From: Rhodoferax sp.
GTDB lineage: Bacteria > Pseudomonadota > Gammaproteobacteria > Burkholderiales > Burkholderiaceae_C
NCBI RefSeq assembly: GCF_030697375.1
Contig: NZ_JAUYQD010000009.1
Location: 1-64,000, forward strand
Reading direction: 5' to 3'
Length of the DNA: 64,000 nucleotides
A program made the position numbers and the translations under genes. Below, piece by piece: positions 47,358 to 56,432 of this stretch (positions are counted from its first letter, which is position 1; every line of letters begins with the position of its first letter). The notes beneath the pieces were generated by a model that searched no databases, was not told the DNA's origin, and saw only the letters and a list, made by a program, of their open reading frames with translations.

Positions 47358-49049
47358 ATGAAGCACAAGCGCACTCCACCCGACCCGGCCCGGTTTCCCG
47401 GCATAGGCGACAACTTCCACTACCTGGCCTACCCGGCCAACCTCCTGGTCTGGATGAGCGACACCGAGGGCCGGTGCAGCTTTGTCAGCCCCTCCTGGAC
47501 CACTTTCACCGGCCGCGAACGCGCCCTGGAACTGGACAGGGGCTGGCTGGACTGTGTACACCCCGATGACATCGCCCCATTGACGCAGGGTTTGAGAGAG
47601 GCGCACACCGGCCAGCAGCCGTTTCGCCTGCTGTTTCGCTACCGGCGCGACGACGGCTTCTACCGCTGGCTGGTGGGCCAGGGCATGCCCCACACCACGC
47701 CGGCCCACACATTCGATGGCCACCTGTGCCTGTGCTTCGACGTCACGCCCTACCAGGAGGGTGAGGCGGATATGGAGCGTTCCATCCAAAACGTATTCCC
47801 CTTGCTGAACGAGACCCGGCTGGTGGCGGTCATTCTGGACACCCACGGGCGCATACAGTTTTCGAACGGGGGTTTGTGCCGGCTGCTGAACCGCCATGGA
47901 ACGGAGCTGATGAACTGCGCGCTGTTCCAGCGCCACTGTGCCGCCAACGACCGGGGGCTGTATGAGCGCCTCTATCCCCACGGAAGCCAGGCCCCCCTGT
48001 TCCCTGCCGAATTTCAATCGGAACTGCTCACGCAAGAACAGCAGTCGCGCCATGTCTCGTGGCATGCCGTGGTGTGGCGCGATTACCTGGGGCGCGTCAA
48101 AGGCACCATGCTGATTGGCGACGATGTCACCGCCTTGCACCGCGAAGAGGCGGAGACCTTGCTGTACGTCAAAGCCTTTGAAGCCACGGAGCACGCGATT
48201 GTGGTGACCGACGCACAGGGTTGCATCCTTTCGGTCAACCAGGCTTTCACCACCCTCACCGGCTACAGCCGCGAAGAGGCGCTGGGCAACAACCCGCGCA
48301 TGCTGAAATCGGGCCGGCACGACAAAGACTTTTACAAGGAACTGTGGGCCTCGGTTCTAAGCACCGGGCATTGGCACGGCGACGTGTGGGACCGGCACAA
48401 GGACGGCGGCATTTATCCCAAATACCTGTCCATCAGCGCCATCAAGAACGCCCAAGGCGAGCCCACCAACTTCATCGGCATTTTTTACGATATCTCGGAG
48501 CGCAAGACCATCGAAGAGCGCCTGGACCACCTGGCCCACTACGACCCGCTGACCGGGCTGCCCAACCGCAGCCTGCTGATCGACCGGCTGGAGCAAGCGG
48601 TCGAACGCGCGATCCGGCTGGGCACCAAAGTGGCCATGCTCTACCTGGACCTGGACCACTTCAAACAGGTCAACGACAGCTTTGGCCACGCCGCAGGGGA
48701 TGCCCTGCTCAAGGCTGTTGGCCAGCGCATGAAGACCTGTGTGCGCGGTGTGGACACGGTGGCCCGCCTGGGGGGTGACGAATTTGTGGTGCTGGTGCCC
48801 GACATGCACGAAGCCAGCGACATTGGCACGGTGGCCGCCAAACTACTGGAAACACTCACCCCGGCCTACCTCATCGAAGGCCACTGGGCGGTGAGCGCGC
48901 CCAGCATCGGCATCAGCATCTACCCCGACGATGGCGGCAACGCGGACGACCTGATGAAACATGCCGACGCCGCCATGTACCTGGCCAAGCAAAGCGGGCG
49001 CGGCAACTTCAAATATTTCCACAGCCTGCCGCCGCCCAATTACGAGTAA
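47358..49049 (+). CDS. PAS-domain diguanylate cyclase (GGDEF)
   Basis: Multiple PAS segments; HYDPLTGLPNRSLLIDRL...VARLGGDEFVVLV. Confidence 0.93.
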   Translation: MKHKRTPPDPARFPGIGDNFHYLAYPANLLVWMSDTEGRCSFVSPSWTTFTGRERALELDRGWLDCVHPDDIAPLTQGLREAHTGQQPFRLLFRYRRDDGFYRWLVGQGMPHTTPAHTFDGHLCLCFDVTPYQEGEADMERSIQNVFPLLNETRLVAVILDTHGRIQFSNGGLCRLLNRHGTELMNCALFQRHCAANDRGLYERLYPHGSQAPLFPAEFQSELLTQEQQSRHVSWHAVVWRDYLGRVKGTMLIGDDVTALHREEAETLLYVKAFEATEHAIVVTDAQGCILSVNQAFTTLTGYSREEALGNNPRMLKSGRHDKDFYKELWASVLSTGHWHGDVWDRHKDGGIYPKYLSISAIKNAQGEPTNFIGIFYDISERKTIEERLDHLAHYDPLTGLPNRSLLIDRLEQAVERAIRLGTKVAMLYLDLDHFKQVNDSFGHAAGDALLKAVGQRMKTCVRGVDTVARLGGDEFVVLVPDMHEASDIGTVAAKLLETLTPAYLIEGHWAVSAPSIGISIYPDDGGNADDLMKHADAAMYLAKQSGRGNFKYFHSLPPPNYE

Positions 49050-49061
49050 AGCCCCGGTGGC

Positions 49062-51740
49062 CTACAGCACATGGGTCACCAGTTTGAAGTCCGCGTCCTC
49101 CACAAAGGTCTTGACCGTGAAGCCCAGGCTGCGCATCAGCTTGAGCATGGTGGGGTTGTTGGCCAGCACCAGGCCCTCGATCTCGGTCAGGCCTTTCTCC
49201 CGGGCGAAGTCCATGATGGACAGCATCAGGCGTGAGCCCAGGCCCCGGCCCTTGAAATCGTCCGCCACCACCAGCGAGAACTCGCAGGTGGTGCGGTCCG
49301 GGTTGGTGATGTAGCGCGATACCCCCACCACGCGGGGCACCTCGCTCACTTCGCCGTCGGCACCGGTCAGGCGGTCCCGGGTGATGGCCACCAGCGCCAT
49401 TTCGCGGTCGTAATCGATCAGGGTGAAGCGCGAAAGCAAGGTGGCGGGCAGCTCCTGGATGCTGGAGACAAAGCGGAAGTAACGGCTCTCGGGCGAGAGG
49501 TGGCGCACAAACTCCTGCAGCATGGTGGCATCGTCCGGGTGGATGGGCCGCACCGTGTACTCCCCGCCCCCATGCAAGGGCCACACCTGCTCGTGCTGAG
49601 AGGGGTAGGGCAGGATGGCCAGGTGGTTGTAATGGCGCATGGAAGGAAGTGCGCTGTCCACCACGATGCGCGCGTCCACCGCCACGGCGCCGGACTCGTC
49701 CACGATGATGGGGTTGATGTCCATCTCGCGCAGCTGGGGCAGCTCGCACACCATCTCCGACACCCGCAGCAGCACCTGCTCCAGCGCCTCCATGTTCACC
49801 GGCGCCGCGCCGCGCCACTCGCCCAGCGTTTCGGCCACGCGGGCGCGCTCGATCAGGCGGCGTGCCAGAAACTGGTTGAGCGGGGGCAGCTCCATGGCCC
49901 GGTCGTTGATCAGCTCAATCATGGTTCCGCCCGCGCCAAAGGCAATCACCGGGCCAAAGGGGTCGTCGGTCACCAGACCAATGTAGATTTCGCGCCCGCG
50001 CTTTTGGGTGGACATGTTCTGGATGGTGACGCCGTTGATGCGTGCGCCGGGCTGCAGCCGGGCCACGGCCTGCATCATCTCCACATAGGTGTCGCGCACG
50101 CCCACGGCATTGAGCACGTTCAGCGCCACGCCTTGCACGTCGGACTTGTGGCTGATGTCGGGCGAATCGATCTTCAGCGCCACCGGGAAACCCAGCTGGG
50201 TGGCGATCATGATGGCTTCGGTCGCGCTGCGCGCCAAAATGGTCTTGGTCACCGGAATATGGAAGGCCGCCAGCAGCGCCTTGGACTCCATCTCGGTCAG
50301 CACCTTGCGCCGCTCGGCCAGCACGCTTTCCACCAACATACGCGCGCCCTCCACATCGGGCTGGGCCAGGTCCGACAGCGGCGGCGGCGTTTGCTGCAGC
50401 AACTGCTGGTTTTGGTAGAACTTGGAAATATTGCCAAAGGCCCCCACCGCCGCTTCGGGGGTGCGAAAGGTGGATATCGCTGCCGCATTCAGAATCTGCC
50501 GGGCTTCACCCACGCTGGAATCCCCCATCCAGCAGGTCAGCAGCGGTTTGCCCAGGCGCTGGTTGCACTCCACCAGCGCACGGGCGATGGCGGCGCCGTC
50601 GGTGCCCACTTTGGGGGAGTAGATGGCCAGCACGCCGTCGATCTGGGGCGCTTTGCCGGCGGCTTCCACCGCCGCCTGGAAGTGTTCGGGGCCGGCGTCT
50701 TCCGAGACATCAATCAGGTCACACAAAGACGCCAGGGGCGACAACTGGGCTTGCAGCACCTGCGCCTGCTCCCGGGTGAGGCAGCCCAGGTGCAGCTTGA
50801 TTTCACTGATCCAGTCGGCCGCCAGCACACCCGGTCCACCACCATTGGTCACCACCGCCAGCCGCCGCCCCACCGGCCGGTAACGCGAGGCCAGGCACTT
50901 GGCGGCCGAAAACAGCTGCACAAACGAGCGCACCCGCACGGCGCCGGCGCGGCGCAGGGCGGCATCAAACACATCGTCGCTGCCCACAATGGTGCCCGAA
51001 TGGGTGAGCGCGGCCTGGTTGCCCGCCTGCTGGCGTCCGGCCTTGAGCACGATCACGGGTTTGGCGTTGGCGGCGGCGCGCAGCGCGCTCATGAAGCGGC
51101 GCGCATTGCGGATACCTTCCATGTACACGACGATGCTGTGGGTGTGGGCGTCGGCCGCCAAAAAGTCCAGCACCTGGGCCATGTCCACCGCCGTGTTGGG
51201 GCCCAGAGACACCACGGTGGAGAAACCCACCGCGTTTTTCTTGGCCCAATCCAGGATCGACGCGGTCAGCGCCCCCGACTGCGACACCAAGGCCAGCGGC
51301 CCCTTGGCGCACAGGTCGCCGGCCACGCTGGCGTTGAGCTGCAGGTGCGGGCGCTGAAAACCCAGGCAATTGGGCCCCAGCAGGTGCACCCCATCGCGCC
51401 GGGCAATTTTGTGCAGCTCGGCCGCTTGGGGCGCGTCCACCCCGCTGGAAATCACCAGTGCCGCGCGGCACTTGATGCGACCGGCAATCTCCAGGGCCGC
51501 AGCCACCTCGGCCGCGGGCACCGCAATGATGGCCAGATCGGCCTGGGTATGGGCCAAGTCCGCCAGCGTGCCGCTGAAATGGATGTCCATGAAAATGAGC
51601 GTGCCGGTGAAGCGCTGCGCCCGCAGGGCGCTGTGCAAAGCCTGCGCCTGCGCGGTCTGTGAATCGGGGTCGTCCACCTGCCCTGCAAAAACCGCGATGG
51701 AGTTGGGCGAAAAAAGAGGGGAGAGAAAATGCTTGTCCAT
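49062..51740 (-). CDS. Acyl-CoA ligase (ADP-forming type)-GNAT acetyltransferase fusion, Pat/PatZ-like
   Basis: MDKHFLSPLFSPNSIAVFAGQVDDPDSQ..., LLGPNCLGFQRP, ATP-grasp segment, C-terminal GNAT VRPIHPDDATMLQEFVRHLSPESRYFRF...FKGRGLGSRLMLSIMDFAREKG. Confidence 0.92.
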   Translation of the reverse strand: MDKHFLSPLFSPNSIAVFAGQVDDPDSQTAQAQALHSALRAQRFTGTLIFMDIHFSGTLADLAHTQADLAIIAVPAAEVAAALEIAGRIKCRAALVISSGVDAPQAAELHKIARRDGVHLLGPNCLGFQRPHLQLNASVAGDLCAKGPLALVSQSGALTASILDWAKKNAVGFSTVVSLGPNTAVDMAQVLDFLAADAHTHSIVVYMEGIRNARRFMSALRAAANAKPVIVLKAGRQQAGNQAALTHSGTIVGSDDVFDAALRRAGAVRVRSFVQLFSAAKCLASRYRPVGRRLAVVTNGGGPGVLAADWISEIKLHLGCLTREQAQVLQAQLSPLASLCDLIDVSEDAGPEHFQAAVEAAGKAPQIDGVLAIYSPKVGTDGAAIARALVECNQRLGKPLLTCWMGDSSVGEARQILNAAAISTFRTPEAAVGAFGNISKFYQNQQLLQQTPPPLSDLAQPDVEGARMLVESVLAERRKVLTEMESKALLAAFHIPVTKTILARSATEAIMIATQLGFPVALKIDSPDISHKSDVQGVALNVLNAVGVRDTYVEMMQAVARLQPGARINGVTIQNMSTQKRGREIYIGLVTDDPFGPVIAFGAGGTMIELINDRAMELPPLNQFLARRLIERARVAETLGEWRGAAPVNMEALEQVLLRVSEMVCELPQLREMDINPIIVDESGAVAVDARIVVDSALPSMRHYNHLAILPYPSQHEQVWPLHGGGEYTVRPIHPDDATMLQEFVRHLSPESRYFRFVSSIQELPATLLSRFTLIDYDREMALVAITRDRLTGADGEVSEVPRVVGVSRYITNPDRTTCEFSLVVADDFKGRGLGSRLMLSIMDFAREKGLTEIEGLVLANNPTMLKLMRSLGFTVKTFVEDADFKLVTHVL

Positions 51741-51802
51741 GCGGGCTCCAACGGGGAATGCGATTGTTGCGATGCAGCATACCTTTTTTGCCCCGTTTAG
51801 CC

Positions 51803-51816
51803 TTGACTTGAATCAA
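51803..51816. promoter_or_regulatory. FNR/Anr-type box (minus strand TTGATTCAAGTCAA) upstream of ligase-GNAT gene
   Basis: TTGAC-N4-ATCAA on plus strand; TATGCT located 21 nt after the box on minus strand (class II geometry). Confidence 0.65.
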
Positions 51817-51840
51817 TAATTCTTACGCTATTCTTACCCT

Positions 51841-53082
51841 ATGACGCCCCCGATCCGCCGCATCGCCCACCTCGACATGGACGCTTTTTATGCGTCGGTC
51901 GAGTTGCTGCGTTACCCGCAGCTCAAGGGGCTGCCGGTGGTGATTGGCGGGGGACGCCGGGCGCAGGACGAGGCCTTGCGCGAACAACTGGGCGGGCGCG
52001 CCCTGCACGAAATCGGCATCAGCGAATTCCCCGTGCTCAAGGACTACACAGGCCGGGGCGTCATCACCACCGCCACCTACGCCGCGCGCCAGTTTGGCGT
52101 GGGCTCGGCCCTGGGGCTGATGAAAGCCGCCAAGCTGTGCCCGCAGGCGATTTTGCTGCCGGTGGATTTTGCCCAGTACCGCAAATACTCCGCCGCGTTC
52201 AAGGCCATCATCACCGACATTGCCCCATTGATGGAGGACCGGGGGGTGGACGAGGTCTACATCGACTTCACCGAGGTGCCCGGCGGCCAGCGCGAAGGCG
52301 GGCGGGTGCTGGCGCGCCTGATCCAGAAAGCCATTTTTGACGCCACCGGCCTCACCTGCTCGGTGGGCGTGGCGCCCAACAAGCTGCTGGCCAAAATGGC
52401 CAGCGAGTTCAACAAGCCCAATGGCATCTCCATCGTGCGGGAAGACGACCTGGAGACCAAAATCTGGCCGCTGGCCTGCCGCAAGATCAACGGAATTGGC
52501 CCCAAGGCCGATGAAAAGCTGAAAAGCCACGGCATCGACACCATAGGCCAGCTCGCCCAGCGCCCGCTGGACTGGCTGGTGCAGACCTTTGGCCCCAGGA
52601 CCGGGGCCTGGCTGCTGGAAGCCGCCCATGGGCGCGACACCCGCCCGGTGGTCTTGGAAAGCGAACCGGTGAGCATGAGCCGCGAGACGACCTTTGACCG
52701 GGATCTGCACGCGGTACGCGACAAAGCCGAGCTGGGCCAGATCTTCACCACCCTGTGTGAACAGGTGGCCGCCGACCTGCAGCGCAAAGGCTATGTGGGC
52801 AAGACCATTGGCATCAAGCTGCGGTTTGACAATTTCAAAAGCGTCACCCGCGACCTGACCCTGGCGCACACCACCGCGGACGCCAAAACCATCCGCCAGG
52901 CGGCAGGCCAATGCCTCAAACGCGCCCCCTTGTCCCAGCGCCTACGCCTGCTGGGGGTGCGGGTGGGGGCGCTGGTGCGCGCCGACCAGGCCGAGTCTTA
53001 CAAGCCAAACAAGGCTCTAGCACCCGTGGAATCTGCGCAAGCAGCTACTGAATTGATAGCAACCACCGGGCAGCTTTTTTAA
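51841..53082 (+). CDS. dinB: DNA polymerase IV (Y-family)
   Basis: RIAHLDMDAFYASVELLRYPQLKGLPVVIGG...GVDEVYIDFTEV...SVGVAPNKLLAKMASEFNKPNG. Confidence 0.94.
   Translation: MTPPIRRIAHLDMDAFYASVELLRYPQLKGLPVVIGGGRRAQDEALREQLGGRALHEIGISEFPVLKDYTGRGVITTATYAARQFGVGSALGLMKAAKLCPQAILLPVDFAQYRKYSAAFKAIITDIAPLMEDRGVDEVYIDFTEVPGGQREGGRVLARLIQKAIFDATGLTCSVGVAPNKLLAKMASEFNKPNGISIVREDDLETKIWPLACRKINGIGPKADEKLKSHGIDTIGQLAQRPLDWLVQTFGPRTGAWLLEAAHGRDTRPVVLESEPVSMSRETTFDRDLHAVRDKAELGQIFTTLCEQVAADLQRKGYVGKTIGIKLRFDNFKSVTRDLTLAHTTADAKTIRQAAGQCLKRAPLSQRLRLLGVRVGALVRADQAESYKPNKALAPVESAQAATELIATTGQLF
53008..53064 (-). repeat. Dispersed repeat family R1, copy F (inside dinB 3' end)
   Basis: Plus strand aacaaggctctagcacccgtggaatctgcgcaagcagctactgaattgatagcaa. 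Confidence 0.85.
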
Positions 53083-53112
53083 GCCCCCTGCCGCCCCCAA
53101 TTCCGTTTTCAG

Positions 53113-53189
53113 ATCTATGCGAGATGAGGCGCCCCGACGCAGGCAGTGCTTTAGCACGACCAGGAGGGGCAACGACATATCGCATGGAT
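53113..53189. repeat. Long imperfect stem-loop element between convergent dinB and DUF1569-like gene
   Basis: Outer arms ATCTATGCGAGATG (53113-53126) / CATATCGCATGGAT (53176-53189), GCCCC/GGGGC (53131-53135/53166-53170), GTGC-TTTA-GCAC (53146-53157). Confidence 0.7.
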
Positions 53190-53201
53190 ACGGAAATGGA
53201 A

Positions 53202-53711
53202 TCAGGCGACGCTGATGTCGTCCTGGTGGTTGGCAATGTGCAGCGTGTGGGCCCGCGCAAAATCGTCCCGGTCCAAGGCGCCGTAGGCGAAATGGGGCTG
53301 CAATACACCGGTGTGGGCCTGGAAGCGCTGCACCGCAGCGCGCAGGCGGGTGGCGCCGGGCTTCCAGTCGTTCAACTGCGCCAGCGCCGGTGCGCCTGGG
53401 ATGGGCTCCATCAGCCCGTGGCTCATGCGGCCACGCAGACCAAAAACGGCAAAGGCAGCCGCGCCCACCGTCGCCTGAAACAGCGCACTTTTGGCTTGGG
53501 GAAAGCCGTCCATGCTCATTTCAATGCTCTGGGCCAGATGCTCCAGCACCGCCCGCATCGTCCAGGCGTTGGTGCTGCGGACCTGGGTGGCGTGGTCCAA
53601 ACGGTCCAGCCAGCGCAACACATCGTCCAGCGACTGGACCTTGGGGGTATCGGCCATGGCGGCTCCTGTGAGTAAACCTGTCGGCAATAGGAGAAAGTGT
53701 CTGCGGTGCAT
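53202..53711 (-). CDS. DUF1569-like exported protein
   Basis: MHRRHFLLLPTGLLTGAAMADTPKVQSLDDVLRWLDRLDHATQVRSTNAWTMRAVLEHLAQSIEMSMDGFPQ. Confidence 0.65.
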   Translation of the reverse strand: MHRRHFLLLPTGLLTGAAMADTPKVQSLDDVLRWLDRLDHATQVRSTNAWTMRAVLEHLAQSIEMSMDGFPQAKSALFQATVGAAAFAVFGLRGRMSHGLMEPIPGAPALAQLNDWKPGATRLRAAVQRFQAHTGVLQPHFAYGALDRDDFARAHTLHIANHQDDISVA

Positions 53712-53776
53712 GCCGTGATCATAGTCAACACTGGGATATTGACACCTGCTTACGCGCAACTTACATTGACATCTTC

Positions 53777-54076
53777 ATGCAGGAGGTTCACATGGCTTTG
53801 TACCTACCCCCCCATCTCGACCTGAACCAACTTCAGCGCATCAAGAAATGGCATGTCGCCCACCGGGCGGAGCATCCGCTGGAGTACCAGTTGTGGGATA
53901 CCGTGTTGATTTTGTGGGTCATGGGACGGGTGGGCTGGTTACCCGCGTTTGCCTTGGACACGCCCTGGGCCTACCCCCTGTGCCTGCTGGCCATGCTGGC
54001 TCCCAATTTTTACGCCATGGCGCGGGCCAAAGCCCACCGGCTACAGCGGGTTCGGTGCGACTGGCTCAAGCACTGA
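53777..54076 (+). CDS. Hypothetical membrane protein
   Basis: MQEVHMALYLPPHLDLNQLQRIKKWHVAHRAEHPLEYQLWDTVLILWVMGRVGWLPAF; start 53777 or internal Met uncertain. Confidence 0.6.
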   Translation: MQEVHMALYLPPHLDLNQLQRIKKWHVAHRAEHPLEYQLWDTVLILWVMGRVGWLPAFALDTPWAYPLCLLAMLAPNFYAMARAKAHRLQRVRCDWLKH

Positions 54077-54130
54077 AATAAGTCCGCCCGCCGGCTTGGC
54101 GCAGGGAGTTGCACGCTATAAACGCTTACA

Positions 54131-56356
54131 TTGAGCGTTTTGCCCACCTACACCCTGAGAATTGGTTTTCATGCGCATGCGTCTTCCGGTCACCCCGCAG
54201 GGGTTCTGCCGTCCATGACCCCACACACCCAGCCCACCGCATCGGCGTTGCAGGCAGAAGACCAGCGCCTGCGCGATCTGGTGGACTCGACCGACGGCAT
54301 CGTTTGGGAGGCCGACGCCCTCACCTTCACCAACACCTTCATCAGCAAAAGCGCCGAGCGCCTGCTGGGCTATGCGGTGCAGGAGTGGCTGGAGCCCGAT
54401 TTCTGGAAAAACCATATCTACCCGCCCGACTGCGAACAGGCCCTGGCCTATACCATGGCGCAAACCGCTGGCCTGCAAGACCATGCCTTCGAATACCGCT
54501 TCGTGGCCAAAGACGGGCGGCTGGTGTGGCTGCACGACAGCACCAAGGTGGTCGTAGAACACGGAAAAGCGCGCTGGTTGCGGGGCTTTTTGCTCGACAT
54601 CACGCAGCACAAACAGGCGGAGCAGCAGCGCATTGAAGGCCAGGCCGCGCTGCGCGAAGCGGCCCTGCACACCCAAACCATTTTGGACCACATGGCGGAC
54701 GGCGTCATCACCATCAATGCACAGGGGCGTATGGAGTCGTTCAACAAGGCCGCCAGCAGCATGTTTGGCTACGCCCCCGAGGAGGTGCTGGGGCGCAACA
54801 TCAACATGCTGATGCCCGAACCCCACCAAAGCCAGCACGACGGCTACCTGCAGCGCTACCAGCACACCGGAGAAGCACGGATCATGGGCGCGCCGCGCGA
54901 GGTGGAAGGACGGCGCCGGGACGGCAGCCTGTTTCCCATGAGCCTGTCCGTGTCCAAGATTGCGCGCAGCGGGCAATCCATTTTCATTGGCCTGGTGCGC
55001 GATGTCACCGAGCGGCGCCAGTACGAAGACGAAATCCGCCGCCTGGCCTTTTACGACCCGCTGACCGGCCTGTCCAACCGGCGCTTGCTGATGGACCGGC
55101 TCAAGCAGGCCATCGCCAGTTCGGACCGCAGCGGCCAGCACGGTGCCCTGATGTTTCTGGACCTGGACCACTTCAAGCTGCTCAACGACAGCCTGGGCCA
55201 CGACGTGGGCGACTTGTTGCTGCAGCAGGTCGCCACGCGGCTGCAATCCTGCGTGCGGGAGGTGGACAGTGTGGCACGCCTGGGGGGCGATGAATTTGTG
55301 GTGCTGCTGGAGGGCTTGAGCCCCTTCCCCCACGAGGCGGCGGCCCAAAGCGAGGTGATCGCACTCAAAATTCTGGACGCCCTGGGACAGGCCTACACCC
55401 TGCGCCAGCACAGCTACAGCAGCACCCCCAGCATTGGCATTGTGCTGTTCCTGCACGACCATGAAACCATGGACGACGTGCTCAAGAAAGCCGATGTGGC
55501 CATGTACCAGGCCAAGGCGGCCGGCCGCAACACCGTGCGCTTCTTTGACCCCGCCATGCAAGCCACGGCCGCGGCCCACGCCGCACTCGCCAAAGACATG
55601 CGCCAGGGCCTGCTGAAAGACGAGTTTGTGCTGCACTACCAAATTCAGGTGCAGATCAACGCCCGCGGACACACGGTGCCCACGGGGGCCGAGGCGCTGG
55701 TGCGCTGGCGCCACCCCACACGCGGCCTGGTGCCACCGGTCGAATTCATCCCGCTGGCCGAAGAAACCAACATCATTTTGCCCCTGGGCCAATGGGTGCT
55801 GGAGGCGGCCTGTGCCCAGTTGGTGGCCTGGTCGCAAGCGCCCGACACAGCGCAATGGACCATGGCCGTCAACGTCAGTGCCTCCCAGTTTTCCCAGCCC
55901 GACTTTGTGGCCCACGTCGCCAACGCGCTGCGCAAAACCGGCGCCAACGCCAACCTGCTCAAACTCGAAATCACCGAAAGCATGCTGATGGACGACGTGG
56001 AGGACATCATTGACAAGATGGGGGCCATCAAAGCCCATGGGGTGCGCATGTCCCTGGACGACTTTGGCACCGGCTACTCGTCCCTGTCCTGCCTCAAGCG
56101 CCTGCCACTGGACCAGCTCAAAATCGACCAGTCCTTTGTGCGCGACCTGCTGACCGACTCCAACGACGCCATCATCGCCCGCACCGTGGTGGCGCTGGGC
56201 CACAGCCTGGGCCTGAAAGTGATTGCCGAAGGGGTGGAAAGCGCCGAGCAGCGCGATATGCTGGCCGGCATGGGCTGCGATGCTTTCCAGGGCTACTATT
56301 TTGGGCACCCCACGCCCGCCAGCGAACTGGCCCGGTTTTATGTATCAAATCCCTAG
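54131..56356 (+). CDS. PAS-PAS-GGDEF-EAL signalling protein
   Basis: VARLGGDEFVVLL, GAEALVRWRHPTRG, DDFGTGYSSLSCLKRLPLDQLKID; start uncertain among in-frame Mets. Confidence 0.92.
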   Translation: MSVLPTYTLRIGFHAHASSGHPAGVLPSMTPHTQPTASALQAEDQRLRDLVDSTDGIVWEADALTFTNTFISKSAERLLGYAVQEWLEPDFWKNHIYPPDCEQALAYTMAQTAGLQDHAFEYRFVAKDGRLVWLHDSTKVVVEHGKARWLRGFLLDITQHKQAEQQRIEGQAALREAALHTQTILDHMADGVITINAQGRMESFNKAASSMFGYAPEEVLGRNINMLMPEPHQSQHDGYLQRYQHTGEARIMGAPREVEGRRRDGSLFPMSLSVSKIARSGQSIFIGLVRDVTERRQYEDEIRRLAFYDPLTGLSNRRLLMDRLKQAIASSDRSGQHGALMFLDLDHFKLLNDSLGHDVGDLLLQQVATRLQSCVREVDSVARLGGDEFVVLLEGLSPFPHEAAAQSEVIALKILDALGQAYTLRQHSYSSTPSIGIVLFLHDHETMDDVLKKADVAMYQAKAAGRNTVRFFDPAMQATAAAHAALAKDMRQGLLKDEFVLHYQIQVQINARGHTVPTGAEALVRWRHPTRGLVPPVEFIPLAEETNIILPLGQWVLEAACAQLVAWSQAPDTAQWTMAVNVSASQFSQPDFVAHVANALRKTGANANLLKLEITESMLMDDVEDIIDKMGAIKAHGVRMSLDDFGTGYSSLSCLKRLPLDQLKIDQSFVRDLLTDSNDAIIARTVVALGHSLGLKVIAEGVESAEQRDMLAGMGCDAFQGYYFGHPTPASELARFYVSNP

Positions 56357-56405
56357 AAACCCCTTACAGAATCTGCGTAAGCAGCTACTCTTTTAGGAGC
56401 AAAAG
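56351..56405 (-). repeat. Dispersed repeat family R1, copy G (overlaps stop codon of GGDEF-EAL gene)
   Basis: Plus strand ccctagaaaccccttacagaatctgcgtaagcagctactcttttaggagcaaaa. Confidence 0.75.
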
Positions 56406-56432
56406 TCGCTCTCCAGGCCAAGCCCCACCCCT

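Noticed and set aside
49500-51662. 720-aa plus-strand ORF antisense to the ligase-GNAT gene
   Set aside because: His/Gly/Arg-rich shadow ORF opposite an unambiguous gene.
54094-54112. Sigma-54-like TGGC...TTGC upstream of the PAS-GGDEF-EAL gene
   Set aside because: TGGC-N8-TTGC is one base too long versus the -24/-12 consensus spacing.
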